In this document: positions 53,420-63,674 of the stretch, piece after piece
Numbering within the stretch: position 1 is the first letter of the stretch
How the letters are laid out: the number at the start of each line of letters is the position of its first letter
NCBI GenBank assembly: GCA_013995675.1
Contig: VWRR01000008.1
Span: forward strand, 372,001-436,000
Direction of reading: 5' to 3'
Length of the DNA: 64,000 nt
From: Cyanidiococcus yangmingshanensis
Taxonomy: Eukaryota; Rhodophyta; Bangiophyceae; Cyanidiales; Cyanidiaceae
Position numbers and translations under genes: made by a program
Notes under the pieces: generated by a model
What the model saw: the letters and a program-made list of their open reading frames with translations, nothing else
Told to the model about the DNA's origin: nothing
Databases searched by the model: none

Positions 53420-54658
53420 ATGTCTTTTCAGTTCGGCTCGGGGCCGACGACTTTTTTCGGAAACTCAGCGTTGCGCCTCCCATGCGCAGCCACCAGTGGC
53501 GACGAACACCGCTTCGTTTCCGAACGCTGGACCAGTTGACCCAAACCGCTTTGGCAACAGTTTGGTGGACACGCTCGGATCGGGCTCATCAAGTACTGTT
53601 GCTGCTTTCGGGGGAGTTGGTCCGCCGGGGGTCAAGTTCTGAGACGGCTTGGCTGCCGGAAGCGCTGCAACAGAGCTACCGCATACTAGACGCGAACGCA
53701 CCGGAGTATCCCTTTGTATTTTTTTCGTTCAATCGACGGGAGGATGCGAGCTCCGAGCAAGCACCAGTACAGGCTCTGCCTCAGCTGCCCCCGTGTCCAC
53801 CAGGGCCACTGGATAGACTTTGGGTGGAGGCTGCGCACTCCAATCCCGATCCGAAAAGATATGCAGTGGTGAGGATTGCAGGTTTTCAGGCTTTGCAGGA
53901 ACGTGTCGCACTGCAGAACCAGCGTCTTCAGGAGATTATCCGGGCGACTGAGGCGATGGAACAGCGAGTGTCGCGTCTACGTGTAGTTTTTGAGGCAGAA
54001 CATTGGAAGCAAGTTGGGATGGATTCGCGCCCAGCAGTCTCAGCTCGAAACTCAGTTTCTCAGTGCAGTTGCTCTTCTAGAATGCGCTCTGACGGTCAGG
54101 GCAGCTGCGGCAGTCTCCGGCTCCGCGAATCTGCATTCAATAAGCCTGAAACGGGACAATACGGCGGAGCTGCGTCTTCGTACAAGGATGGAGGCTCTGC
54201 GAAAGGAACTGGACGGGGCGAATGGCATTCGACAGCGGGCACTCATTGCATACGATACAGTGACCGAAATCAGCGAATCACTGGGTGCTGACGGAGCTGC
54301 CCGCCTGGGCGGCGGCTACGCCTCGGAGACCAAAACGAGGCCGTTCCCGGCGGCGGAACGAGTACGACCGGCTGACCCGGTGTCGGCACAGAACTTGCGA
54401 GAGATTCTGGACTATGAGCGCCAGGGTATGGAGTATATACGAGAAGTTTTGGAGCGAGACCGACGAGAAATTGAGAGTATTCGGCAAGCCGCGCGCGATT
54501 TGTTGGGGACCCCTGCAGTGAGATACGAACTGATGAAGTTTCTGAATGAGTCTCCTGGAAGAGGCGCAAAAACTGGGCAAGGCTCTCAAAATGAAAATAA
54601 TGGAGACAGATACTCGGTCACTTCGGCTCATATCCCGCTCTTGGGTTGCCTTGTCTAG
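53420..54658 (+). CDS. nucleoporin Nup54-like, about three frame breaks
   Basis: Nup54 is a central-channel FG nucleoporin of the Nup62 complex. ATG 53420 opens MSFQFGSGPTTFFGNSA, an FG-type start. A second frame supplies further FG sequence (VDPNRFGNSLVDTLGSGSSS, TVAAFGGVGPP). A third has YRILDANAPEYPFVFFSFNR and LDRLWVEAAHSNPDPKRYAV, then VRIAGFQALQERVALQNQRL, which is the most typical Nup54 segment. A fourth, from about 54000, has the coiled-coil C-terminus (LRTRMEALRKELDG; NLREILDYERQGMEYIREVL). Frame changes are near 53470, 53636 and 54000. The FG part is short compared with animal Nup54. The order and content make the family call solid. Confidence 0.82.
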
Positions 54659-54720
54659 TGCACATCGACTCAGGTTCGTATCATCGTTGCGTGACACATC
54701 GGAATTTCTCAGTGCCCTGG

Positions 54721-55333
54721 CTAGGAGTGGGTTTTGCATTCAATCCAATATTGACCGGCTTGAACTGAGCATGGAATCGAATTATATCCGCGTTGATCGG
54801 GTTTCGCTTCACTGACTTCTTTTCGAGCGCCTGCAGAACGGGTTTTTGACTCTGGGAAGCGATTGGTTACAAAGGGGATCGGTATTGGCACCATGCTCGC
54901 GGTTCGCGATCGTTCTTGGAATGCAGTGCCGGGGTCTTTTTCACGGTCCTCGAACTGTCGAGTGAGTAGCCGATTGACCCCGAGCTGCAGCTCCAGTGTA
55001 CGGCCTTTTCCGCGACGAATCGCATCTTCTACAAGAAACTCGATCAAGGAGCGTAACGATTACAGCATTCGGGCCATCATCATCCTTTAGAAAGTTGCTG
55101 ACCAGTTTCAACAATGATCCGGAGTTTTTCTTCGTGGAGGCAAACGCGCCTTGAGCAGCATAAAGCAGCACCGAACGCGACTGATTGTCCGCGAACCTCT
55201 TTCCTGCGTCTCTGGACCGAGAACGGGCGAAATTACGTAGCATATTTGCATCGATATCCTTCTTTTGCCTCGGCGTGGCTGTGCATGTCAGAGACAGATG
55301 CATCTCGCCTTGGACGTCCTCGCTGTGGCGCAT
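54721..55333 (-). CDS. hypothetical protein, possibly one frame break
   Basis: ATG 55333 opens a frame with SRSVLLYAAQGAFASTKKNS and LLKLVSNFLKDDDGPNAVIV. Near 55040 a second frame takes over with IEFLVEDAIRRGKGRTLELQ and LGVNRLLTRQFEDREKD, ending at 54721. The joined text looks helical and protein-like, but no family is recognised. It overlaps the plus-strand frame at 55114-55968, and at most one of the two is likely to be real in the overlap. Confidence 0.33.
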
Positions 55334-55968
55334 CGACTCGAAACGATTCTGAAGAGAGCCCTATGAAGCGGATGACCGGGGGCGGCCATGCTGAAGGAAT
55401 TCGTTTCCAATTCGTGGACGTGTTGTGGCATCGTTATCACCAGCTTTGTCTCAACGGGGCCGCCATGAATGCAATGAGCACGGTCAATGTCACAGGCCAC
55501 CTTCGTGCGTCGGTGGCGATTGTTCGCTCCAGCTGTGATAGAGTTTTTCGAACCACCACACTTGTTACTCCTCAGCATGGCGAGCGCGAAAGGGCTCCCC
55601 AAATACCCCAGACTGAGCTGGAACCGTCAGTTTTCATTCACATCTGGGAGGTAAGACGCTTCCTTTGCACTTCATTGCATATCTCTTCACGAAGCAAGCA
55701 GTTCACTGGAGGCTTTTCTCCTGATCCTCACCTGGACGAATCGCCTACGGCCATGTCACTCGAATCCTCCAAAGCAGATGTCCGTATCGATGACCCAGGT
55801 CGGTTTCCTTCAAGGATCCGTTTCCGCTATGCATTTTCACCTATTTCGCAATCCCAAACCGGATGGCGGAGACAACGAGCGGCGACGAAACCCCGACCGA
55901 TCGACTACGTTGAGCACGTGGCATACGACGCTCGTCCGAAACACGTCGAAAAAGCATTCGCTGAATGA
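55114..55968 (+). CDS. hypothetical protein
   Basis: A 284-codon unbroken frame with an ATG at 55114 and alternatives at 55363 and 55372. It is unlikely to be open by chance at this base composition unless it mirrors a minus-strand gene. The sequence (FQFVDVLWHRYHQLCLNGAA; SVFIHIWEVRRFLCTSLHIS) shows no recognised domain and has a basic C-terminus. Confidence 0.35.
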   Translation: MIRSFSSWRQTRLEQHKAAPNATDCPRTSFLRLWTENGRNYVAYLHRYPSFASAWLCMSETDASRLGRPRCGASTRNDSEESPMKRMTGGGHAEGIRFQFVDVLWHRYHQLCLNGAAMNAMSTVNVTGHLRASVAIVRSSCDRVFRTTTLVTPQHGERERAPQIPQTELEPSVFIHIWEVRRFLCTSLHISSRSKQFTGGFSPDPHLDESPTAMSLESSKADVRIDDPGRFPSRIRFRYAFSPISQSQTGWRRQRAATKPRPIDYVEHVAYDARPKHVEKAFAE

Positions 55969-56533
55969 ATTGTTACCGACACTCTTCCGCTGATCAGTTT
56001 CGATGCCATGTGTTCACAGCAAATCACCAGTATGCCCGATGTCTGCAGCCCAAGTGGACTGACAGAGCCCTGAAATACGCGGACTCGATGATTGGCGCCC
56101 AGCCATTCGACGCTCGGATTGGTCGCCGCCGCCGTCGCTCGCTCCTTGGGATCCTCAATCGCGATCATAGAACATTTGTTTTCTGTGCTTCGGAACGAGT
56201 AGGTTTGCGTCGAATAAAGCACGCTTTGAACAAGTCTTGATTCTCAATCAGAAGAATCTTGATTTTTAGTGAGGTTATTCCGTAATCTTCTGCTGGATAT
56301 CGAGGGAGAGTGGAAAGATCACATCCGGAAAAGGTCTTGCGGCGATAGAGGCTCTCGTCTCCCTCCTGTGTAGACGCTTGCTGCGCTCCCTAGAAGCGAT
56401 AGCCATCCTACCTCGAGCCGACTTGGTTGGATGCCCTTAAATCCTCTGAAAATCTAGTTTTGCTTCTTTTCCTTGTTGGTTTTGTGATTTCTCTCTCGAA
56501 TGCGCTGTACTAGAGGTGCAACAAGGCTCTGAG
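55969..56533. other. intergenic spacer
   Basis: Upstream of the mitochondrial carrier gene. No element or gene recognised. Confidence 0.5.
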
Positions 56534-57892
56534 ATGCAGATGGAACGAAGCTCGAGGCACCTGGTTTTCGGGTCTGCACCGTCTGCTGACGCACTCAAAG
56601 GTTCACGGATCTGGGTAGCAGGTGATCTTGATTTCAAGTTGAGATCAGGCCCAACTCCCCTTGTTCAGTTTTGGTCTGACGGCCCCGTGGGTTGCGGAGC
56701 GGGAAACGCTGGCCGAACGAGGGTGACTCTCCGGCGCGTTTGGCCTCAAGGACGCCGGGAGTCAGAGAAACACCCGCGCGTCGTTTGGCCCCGACATTTG
56801 CACCCTGAGACATCTGAGCAGATTGCATTTGTTGCCTCGTCAGGAGCGATGGATGAGCAGCGCGAGACGTCGCCGACGGAGGTTGATATTCACACAACCC
56901 GGGCGGCGATGCTCGCGAGCCTCAATCATCGAAAGCAGCTGGCATCGCTGCTCGCGGGCGGCTTTGCTGGCACATTCGCGTCAACGATCACTTGCCCGTT
57001 GGAGGTCATCAAAACCAAGTTGCAGTCTATTTCTGCCGTTCAGAATGGAGGGAAACATGCAACCTTCATCTCTGTGACCACGAATATCGCTCGACAGGAA
57101 GGATTCCGGGGATTCTTTCGCGGTCTTCTGCCCACTTGGATTGGTATATTACCTGCCAGAGCCACCTATTTCTGGGCATATTCAACAACCAAATCGGTGC
57201 TGTCCAATGTCTTTGGGGAGTCAGATGCGCGGACCCACGTCACGTCTGCCGCAATGGCTGGAATTGTGTCGAATGCGCTGACGAACCCGATATGGATGGT
57301 AAAGACGCGAATGCAGCTGGATGTGGGCGGCTCGAATGCTTTTCATTATCGTGGATACGGCGATGCGTGTAGAAGAATCTTGGCAGAGGAAGGAATTGCT
57401 GGATTTTACAAAGGGCTCACCGCCAGTTTCTGGGGCGTTTCTGAAGGTGCCATTCATTTCCTTTTTTACGAACGCCTGAAAGGTTGGTTGCAGCGAAAGC
57501 GAAGGGCAAAGCTAGGCAAAGAAGTCACTGGGCATGAAGCCGATGAGCTGCCGTCTGCACAGTATCTGGTTGCTGCAGGATTCAGCAAATTGATCGCTAG
57601 TACGTTAACCTACCCACACGAGGTCGTCCGAACTCGCCTCCGAGAGCAACGACCGATGCTTCCAAGCGGACAGCTCAAGTACCGATCGGTGCCCCATGCT
57701 TTGTGGGTTATCGGCCGGGAGGAGGGACGTCGTGGCCTCTACAGCGGAATGGGCACACATCTGCTTCGTGTGGTGCCCAATACTGCGCTGATGTTCCTTG
57801 CATACGAACTCGTATCCCGCTGGATAGAAAAGTACTATGCACAACGCGACGAAGATCATTCGACCAAGGCAGCGCAGGCCTCCTCTTCATAG
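56534..57892 (+). CDS. mitochondrial carrier family protein, pyrimidine-nucleotide type (SLC25A33/36, Rim2-like)
   Basis: This is an inner-membrane solute carrier with three tandem repeats of two helices. The signature of each repeat is visible: TCPLEVIKTKLQ, TNPIWMVKTRMQLD and TYPHEVVRTRLREQ. The NPIWMVKTRMQ and YPHEVVRTRLRE versions are those of pyrimidine nucleotide carriers (SLC25A33/36, yeast Rim2), which exchange pyrimidine (deoxy)nucleotides across the membrane; NAD and folate carriers are close relatives. From the first ATG at 56534 the product has 452 residues, with a polar N-terminal extension of about 105. ATG at 56849 (MDEQRETS) gives the normal 347 residues and is the likelier start. 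The frame is unbroken. Confidence 0.9.
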   Translation: MQMERSSRHLVFGSAPSADALKGSRIWVAGDLDFKLRSGPTPLVQFWSDGPVGCGAGNAGRTRVTLRRVWPQGRRESEKHPRVVWPRHLHPETSEQIAFVASSGAMDEQRETSPTEVDIHTTRAAMLASLNHRKQLASLLAGGFAGTFASTITCPLEVIKTKLQSISAVQNGGKHATFISVTTNIARQEGFRGFFRGLLPTWIGILPARATYFWAYSTTKSVLSNVFGESDARTHVTSAAMAGIVSNALTNPIWMVKTRMQLDVGGSNAFHYRGYGDACRRILAEEGIAGFYKGLTASFWGVSEGAIHFLFYERLKGWLQRKRRAKLGKEVTGHEADELPSAQYLVAAGFSKLIASTLTYPHEVVRTRLREQRPMLPSGQLKYRSVPHALWVIGREEGRRGLYSGMGTHLLRVVPNTALMFLAYELVSRWIEKYYAQRDEDHSTKAAQASSS

Positions 57893-58644
57893 CCAAGGCA
57901 CATTTTAACCTGCTAAAACCAGCGCTGTGTCAGGATTGGTCTGAATTCGATTGTCTTGCCCTGGTTAGTTCTATGAAGCATTCCCGAGATCTTGCTCACG
58001 TAACGGGAAAAGTTTCGGGGGAGTATGTCGGTGGTTTAGGGATCAGGCTCTCTGCCCGCCTCGACACGACGGAGCTCCCGCGTTTCTTCTCATACCTGAT
58101 GGATCACATAGGACTGCTTTCGCAAATCAGAAATGTGCCTAAAAAGCTCTGTTCTCGCTTTTTGCCTGCTTACTGCAGGCCTCAGAAATTTGCAGTGCAT
58201 CCTGCCTAGAGCCAGCGTTCATCTTTGGCTCTTGTCCGCCGAATATGCTTCTTCGGAACAAGTGTGGGATCGTCTTAAATCTGGCGGAACCACTGAGGTC
58301 ACAAGTAGACTGGCCATCTGGGGATAAAGCTTCCCTGTAAACTCGGTGATACAAAGCTGATGTGGATGCCACCACGTGTCCGATTGAACGACGTCGCCGG
58401 CGCTGCGTATCATCTGCGGACTAGACCGTAGGTTTGGCTCAAAATTCCACCCCTCATTACTTCACTCGTCATCCGAAAAAGGAAGCGCTCTAAAATGTAT
58501 GTGTTTGGAGAGGTGTCAGGCCCCGTTCCTCACCCAAACCTACATGGTTTCACTGTTTGCCGGGCGCCAAGTGCAAACCTCCACCGTGTTCTCGGTGTTC
58601 ACTAAGATGTTCAACGTCGAAACCTTAGAATACTTTCCTCCTCT
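57893..58644. other. convergent spacer
   Basis: 750 bases between the carrier gene (plus) and the one-TM protein gene (minus). Nothing recognised. Confidence 0.5.
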
Positions 58645-59052
58645 TCAATAGCCGGTTGGATCAATAATTCCTGTTTTAAATGCGTACGCAATGAAAAACA
58701 CTGGGAGCAGTATACTGAGAATCGCCACAACGAGCCACACATCGGGGCCTTTGTTACCAGCGACGTAGCGGAACTTGCGACTGCCTTCAATCGTCTCCAG
58801 ACGTTTCGGAGTTGCCCCCGAGGAACTAGATGGTCTTTGCTCCGAACTGTTCACTTTGGTGACGCCTGCCGCTGCTCGTTGTCGACTTGCTCGCTGCTCA
58901 GTGTCATTTTCGTTCGTCGCAGAGGCAGTGGTGAACCAGACGCCTCGTTTCCGCCGTAAACCACACAGGAGGCCGAATCGTCGTGAAACAGAACCGATTG
59001 ATCCATGCTGCCACGTGCTTTGCCTCCCTGTCACAGCAATCACGAAAGCCAT
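58645..59052 (-). CDS. small protein with one C-terminal membrane segment, likely organellar
   Basis: From ATG 59052 the product is 135 residues: MAFVIAVTGRQSTWQHGSIG then SVSRRFGLLCGLRRKRG, an N-terminus with an early Phe and many Ser/Arg that suits a red-algal plastid transit peptide. A polar middle (Ser, Glu, Gln) follows. Near the end comes GNKGPDVWLVVAILSILLPV continuing FFIAYAFKTGIIDPTGY, a single membrane helix with a short conserved-looking tail. An earlier in-frame ATG lies at 59223. The TGIIDP end looks like a small thylakoid or inner-envelope protein, but I cannot name it. Confidence 0.55.
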   Translation of the reverse strand: MAFVIAVTGRQSTWQHGSIGSVSRRFGLLCGLRRKRGVWFTTASATNENDTEQRASRQRAAAGVTKVNSSEQRPSSSSGATPKRLETIEGSRKFRYVAGNKGPDVWLVVAILSILLPVFFIAYAFKTGIIDPTGY

Positions 59053-59697
59053 CAAGTCGAATAAGTATCTTTTCGATCGAGGTGCTCTGGAAGCGTGCCA
59101 CTGCTCGACATTCCGAAACGCTGTCGATTCGACGGCGATGTTGTGCGAATTTTCATCATTCATCACGCACCCGGTGGGCCAGGACCGCGGCGACGCCACG
59201 CTCATGCAGCCCCGAAACTTCATGCTTGCGTAGATACGACCACGCTTTTGGTCGAGGGGATGTTGACGTATTTTCAGGATATATATGACGGTTCACTTCG
59301 AGGGAGCATGGCGGCGGTAGCAGCATATATCGGAATAGGAGCTTCCCGAAGTAACGCTGCGTCTGTGGTGGTCTCTCGCGCCTCAGAGCCACGATTCACG
59401 GAACGCGCGACACTTCGGTCCCTTCAGAACATTTTACAACTAGAATACTCGTACAGAGTTTCGATCAATCTGGCATGCACGGATTCCTGCTGCTTCTTAT
59501 TCCGAACATTCCTGCATGTCCGTGCGAGGGACTCCATTGCGCGTCGAGATCTTGCTCTTCTTCTGCCTGTGATCGCAGCGTCGCACATAACAGCCTCGCA
59601 GTATAATCGCACAAAACTCTCTGCATCTCATTGCGGATCATGCTTTTCATACGGTTTGTAAGATGAGCGCTCCCAAGCGGGTTGTCGTTCTTCAAGA
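59053..59697. other. spacer between two minus-strand genes
   Basis: Upstream of the one-TM protein and downstream of the PI 4-kinase gene. A plus-strand open frame at 59095-59661 has no domain and was not accepted. Confidence 0.4.
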
Positions 59698-61784
59698 TCA
59701 GATCCGATGTCGTACTGATTCGTAGCTATCCCAAGACCCAGGATAACCGACACGAATGCCACTCGAGGCGGTTCCCGAGCACTCATTATCCAGAGCCGTC
59801 CCAAATTTGTACTGAGCGAGAGTACGATTCACTATACCGCCAGATTCGGCACTGAACGGGAACGACATAGACCCGACACCACAACATTGTGCTGAGATCG
59901 CCTGTTGCCCCGAGCCTGTTGTTGGGATCGACTTTGCAGCGTCAGAAACTTGCCGCGCCGAGCTCACTGCGTTTCCAAACCCAGTTCCAGTCACCGCACC
60001 GTCACTTGACTCGGTTGCCATAAGCTGCAGCGCTTGAATCTCCCAATTCAAAAGCTTGGCAAGGTAGCGATAGAAGTACGGTGATTCTAAAGCACAGATC
60101 GCGACCAGATTCGCATCGCTGTCATCGAAACTCCAGCTGCGACTCTTGGGATGCGTTCCTGAATGTTTTCCTGCAGGCACGAATCGAACAGTACGGCTGC
60201 ATTCGCATCTTGTCTGGTTCCTCTTTCGGTAAAAAGAGGTTGCTTGTGGTCGCCTGCAGCTGTTCTTCGAACGCGAATACACCGTCACTTTCTTCACGGT
60301 GCGGCTCATAAAGTGATCCGTGTGATTCGGGTTGTTCCTCGGCAACAAGAAGATGGAAACGTTTCTCACGGGAAAGCGAAACCCGTTCTGCTTCCAGCAC
60401 AAGCGCCTCCAGCTTGCTGCGATTCTCGAAGCGGCCCAAATCCGATCGATGGTTCTCATCCAAACGTGAGTCCTGTGTGTAATGGGATCGTGCCGCCCGC
60501 GTCGATTGCCAAGACTCTGTCGAATGCGTCGAGGCAGCGTCTCCATACACCAATAGACCAATCTGGTACAGCGTTAGACCGGTCTCTATACCGAGCTTCA
60601 GGAGCAAGGTTCCGATGCAAAGGCTGCGCAGACTCCCCTGACGAAGTGTATGCGGTCCCAGTTCTCGGACCAACAGCTTGACATCAGCCAAAGAGTCTAG
60701 GCCTGCGACGTAACGACGAACCGAGTCTACAACGGGATTCCGAGACTGGGTCCAATCCATCCAGCATGCCCGAGGGAACCGTCGGGACTTGCTCTGGCAA
60801 AATATATGCATGGTCAATCGCAACCAATTGCATCTGGGCGCGGCTCGAGGATCGTTCGGATCCATGTTCAGGCATTTCGGATTCTCTCCAATAGCCGCGA
60901 TGTCGGAGCAGCTCTGCTGTGTCGCAGACAAGTACGTTCGATGCATTCCGGTCGCACTGCAAGACTCTGATGTCGAAAGCGGCTATCCGCTGAACAGCTT
61001 CGGTGTCGAAAACACCAGGTCCAAAGTCCTCTGCATCTCCATGGTTCCGATAGTAGACCTGAAAGGCCCCGCACTTCGTCTTTCTTGTCTGCTCCTCACC
61101 GCATCTCTCCACGAAGCGACATTTCGCTAAGGCAGTTTGCGGAACGTTGGCAAAGTGTCCATGATCCAGCAGGTACGCAGCACATTCTTTGAATGCCCCC
61201 TCCGCTGGGTGGAAATAAGCTTCGGCTGGCTGGAGTGGCAATTCGGTTCCAGCCGTTTCCTCATCAAAAGGCTTGAAGATTCCGAGCACGTTCTGAGTGC
61301 CCGTCACGTTGCGAATCAGGTACGCGCCTGATACCCCCGAACGAGATGGTCGTTCGATCCGAGCACCACCGTGCACGATTGCATCCGAGGCGCGCTCGGC
61401 AGCGTCGACAACTTCCTCCAGCTCAACGCGGTTTGCAACAGCGGCATACAGAGAGAAGCCACGCTCGTTTTCTCTCCTTGGTTGATCACTTTCGGAATTC
61501 TGCAGTCGCCGGTTGGACTCTAGCAGGGCGCGGGAGGACTGCCAAAGCTGATGGACCTGATGCAGGTCCATGGAGGAAGCGTCACGCTCGCGCAAAGGCA
61601 AGAGAGCAACTTCCGCATCTGCCGTCTCAAGTCTTTCCCGTGATGGGTCAGAATTGCTGTGGCACAGGCAAGTTCTTGCCTGGGATTGAATGGGATAAGC
61701 TCCGACTCGCATAACCAAAGAGGTCGAAACTTTCGCACACTGAGCTGCAGAGATCCGACCGAGGCTGCTTCGCGGATGCCTCAT
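59698..61784 (-). CDS. phosphatidylinositol 3/4-kinase family protein, plant PI4K-gamma type, at least two frame breaks
   Basis: Catalytic-domain blocks are SGAYLIRNVTGTQNVLGIFK (Lys of the nucleotide loop) with PFDEETAGTELP, then EGAFKECAAYLLDHGHFANV with PQTALAKCRF, and later FDIRVLQCDRNASNVLVCDT and LVAIDHAYILPE. This matches PI4K-gamma proteins of plants, some of which act as protein kinases. After PSGMLDGLDPVSE the frame changes near 60745 and continues VKLLVRELGPHTLRQGSLRS and GTLLLKLGIETGLTLYQIGL, the usual helical end. A further change near 60150 leads to YFYRYLAKLLNWEIQALQLM and a Ser/Gly-rich tail ending at 59698. ATG 61784 is used, but see the possible extension. Confidence 0.8.
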
Positions 61785-61948
61785 GGTCGAGCTCAGCGAC
61801 GTGATTATCAATCAGAGCAGAGCTGCTATACTCACGTTCGCGGCTAAGCATAGACGGCACCTGGAGCTCGCGTGACCAGGTCTCTGATGCGGTAGGCGTC
61901 CCGCTGGTTAGTGGGCTCAGATGGGGCGGAATACTCTCCTGAAATCCT

Positions 61949-62227
61949 CTATTTTTCTCTGTTTGTACAAATTCCAAATCCGTTTCTCTGTATCCAGTCG
62001 AAGAAGGTGCTCGGTTCTATCACTGAGTTGGTCAGCTCCGTAAAAGTCTCCTCCTCGCCTTCACTATCAGAAAGATCCGCCCAGGAGAAGCAGCTAGCTC
62101 CAGCGCCAGGCAGCGAGGCAGAACGCACCCATTTCGAGGACAGCGCGTGCGGCGGTGAGTCCGGTGCGTTCATAGAAACGTCTTGGGTACCCCGAGTTTC
62201 AAGTCGCCCGCCGGTGGGCGTGAACAT
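61949..62227 (-). CDS. possible N-terminal part of the PI 4-kinase gene
   Basis: ATG 62227 opens a frame with CFSWADLSDSEGEEETFTEL and FFDWIQRNGFGICTNREK. At about 61960 another frame carries on smoothly (NRGFQESIPPHLSPLTSGTP) into the region just before the kinase frame. The acidic, polar text suits a disordered N-terminal extension of the kinase, interrupted by frame changes. It could also be a separate small gene. No ubiquitin-like domain, as found in plant PI4K-gamma, was recognised. Confidence 0.35.
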   Translation of the reverse strand: MFTPTGGRLETRGTQDVSMNAPDSPPHALSSKWVRSASLPGAGASCFSWADLSDSEGEEETFTELTNSVIEPSTFFDWIQRNGFGICTNREK

Positions 62228-63674
62228 CGTCGCAGAGCCAGTAGTTCTGGAGCCAGCACCAGTCGTACTCCTGTTCGAAACCACTTTCTGGAGCCGGTAG
62301 GGTGTACGGTGTCAACAAATGGAAACACTGTTGTGACCGATGGTGAACTGAACTCGAAGTGTCCCCGTTTCGCTCGCCGACACGGTCTTTGTAGAGTCCC
62401 CTCTGAGGCCAACACTCAGACTACAGCCAGCGCAACTCAACCAGTCGTGAACGAGCCGCACAGCGTGCGTTTGCACGCAACTGGCCGGGAACGGCCAAAT
62501 ATGCCTCTCGGAGTAAATATTTTGAAGCGCAAATGTCAAGTAGAGGCAAATTCAAAACACTCTCGCTAGTTTTGAGAACAATTCCGTGCTCAACGCGGCT
62601 TGGAAAATCACTCGTTCGGTCTGTTCGAGCCCAAAGAGATGATGTTATCCTAACCCCGGCACAGTAACTAGACGTGCGGATTAGGTACCAAAGGCCCTGT
62701 CCTCGGTATGCTCGAAAGGACCTCCGCGCTCAGTTTCGCTCCAAACGCTGCCGATGTTGCGCTTGTTTACCCGCTTACAACACCTGCTGTCCGCCTGAAT
62801 AATAACTCTTCACCGGCCACAAAAATTTTCCCAAGACGCTCGGACCAGAACACGCAGTTGTTCACGCGAAAAAGAGTTCGTCTCCGTGGCTGAACGTATC
62901 GAACCGTTTTATGGCCAAATCGGCATAGCCCAACGTCTTCGTCCGTGGCTGCCGGGCCAGTCGCGAGATCGGCCGTAGAAAATCTCGGGAAAGTTCCACG
63001 CTGTGACGTGACAGCATGATGGCGATTGCGTGGCCTGCGCGGGCGACCCAGCTTGTGAGTATCGCACGAACCGATGATTTTTCTTGTACTTATCTGTACT
63101 TATGTACCATCCTGGTCCCTTTCGGGTTCGTACGGACGCGTGCTTTTGCGGAGAACGTGGCTACCGATTCCTGGCGGGTTAGAGAGTCGTTTCACGGCTT
63201 CGCTATCTATTCGCACGAAGAGTACTGCTTGAGTGTTCGCTTTCGTCTTCCGAACCGATCAGCGGTTTCCGTCGGCAGCTGAGTGACTTTGTCACTCGAA
63301 GGCCGTTAAATATACATTATAGCGTTCTGTGCAAAACTACGGAAAAGATATGTCTGAGTTGCTATCAGAACACTGGGGCACTAAACTCCAAACGCTTACT
63401 CCATTGGTGATCATTCTGAGTTAATAGCAGAGCATTAGGGCACTAAACTCCAAACTCTTACTCTCTTGGTGATCATTAAATTTTAGACTTCTACTCCTAC
63501 TGAACTGTCATCGTCTTGGTGAACGATTTCATTTATCAGCTAGTTGCGAAGCTTTTTCGCATTGCCCCTAGCTAGGCGAAGCCGCGGTGAACCAGATTCA
63601 TGTTTTCAGACCCGCTATGTACAGAAAAGTCGTCCTTATTTGGCGACTTTTTCGCTAATATGCACGCACAAACC
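62228..63674. other. intergenic, 1.4 kb, with tandem repeat
   Basis: No gene recognised; the plus-strand frame at 62183-62569 is judged a shadow. The right part is A+T-rich and contains the tandem repeat at 63359-63480. Confidence 0.45.
63359..63480. repeat. two-copy tandem repeat with 62-bp period
   Basis: GGGCACTAAACTCCAAAC occurs at 63376-63393 and again at 63438-63455, with similar flanks (CTTACTC, then TTGGTGATCATT) in both copies. A third, eroded copy of the CTTGGTGA part lies near 63515. It is A+T-rich and non-coding, upstream or downstream of no recognised start. Its role is unknown. Confidence 0.75.
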
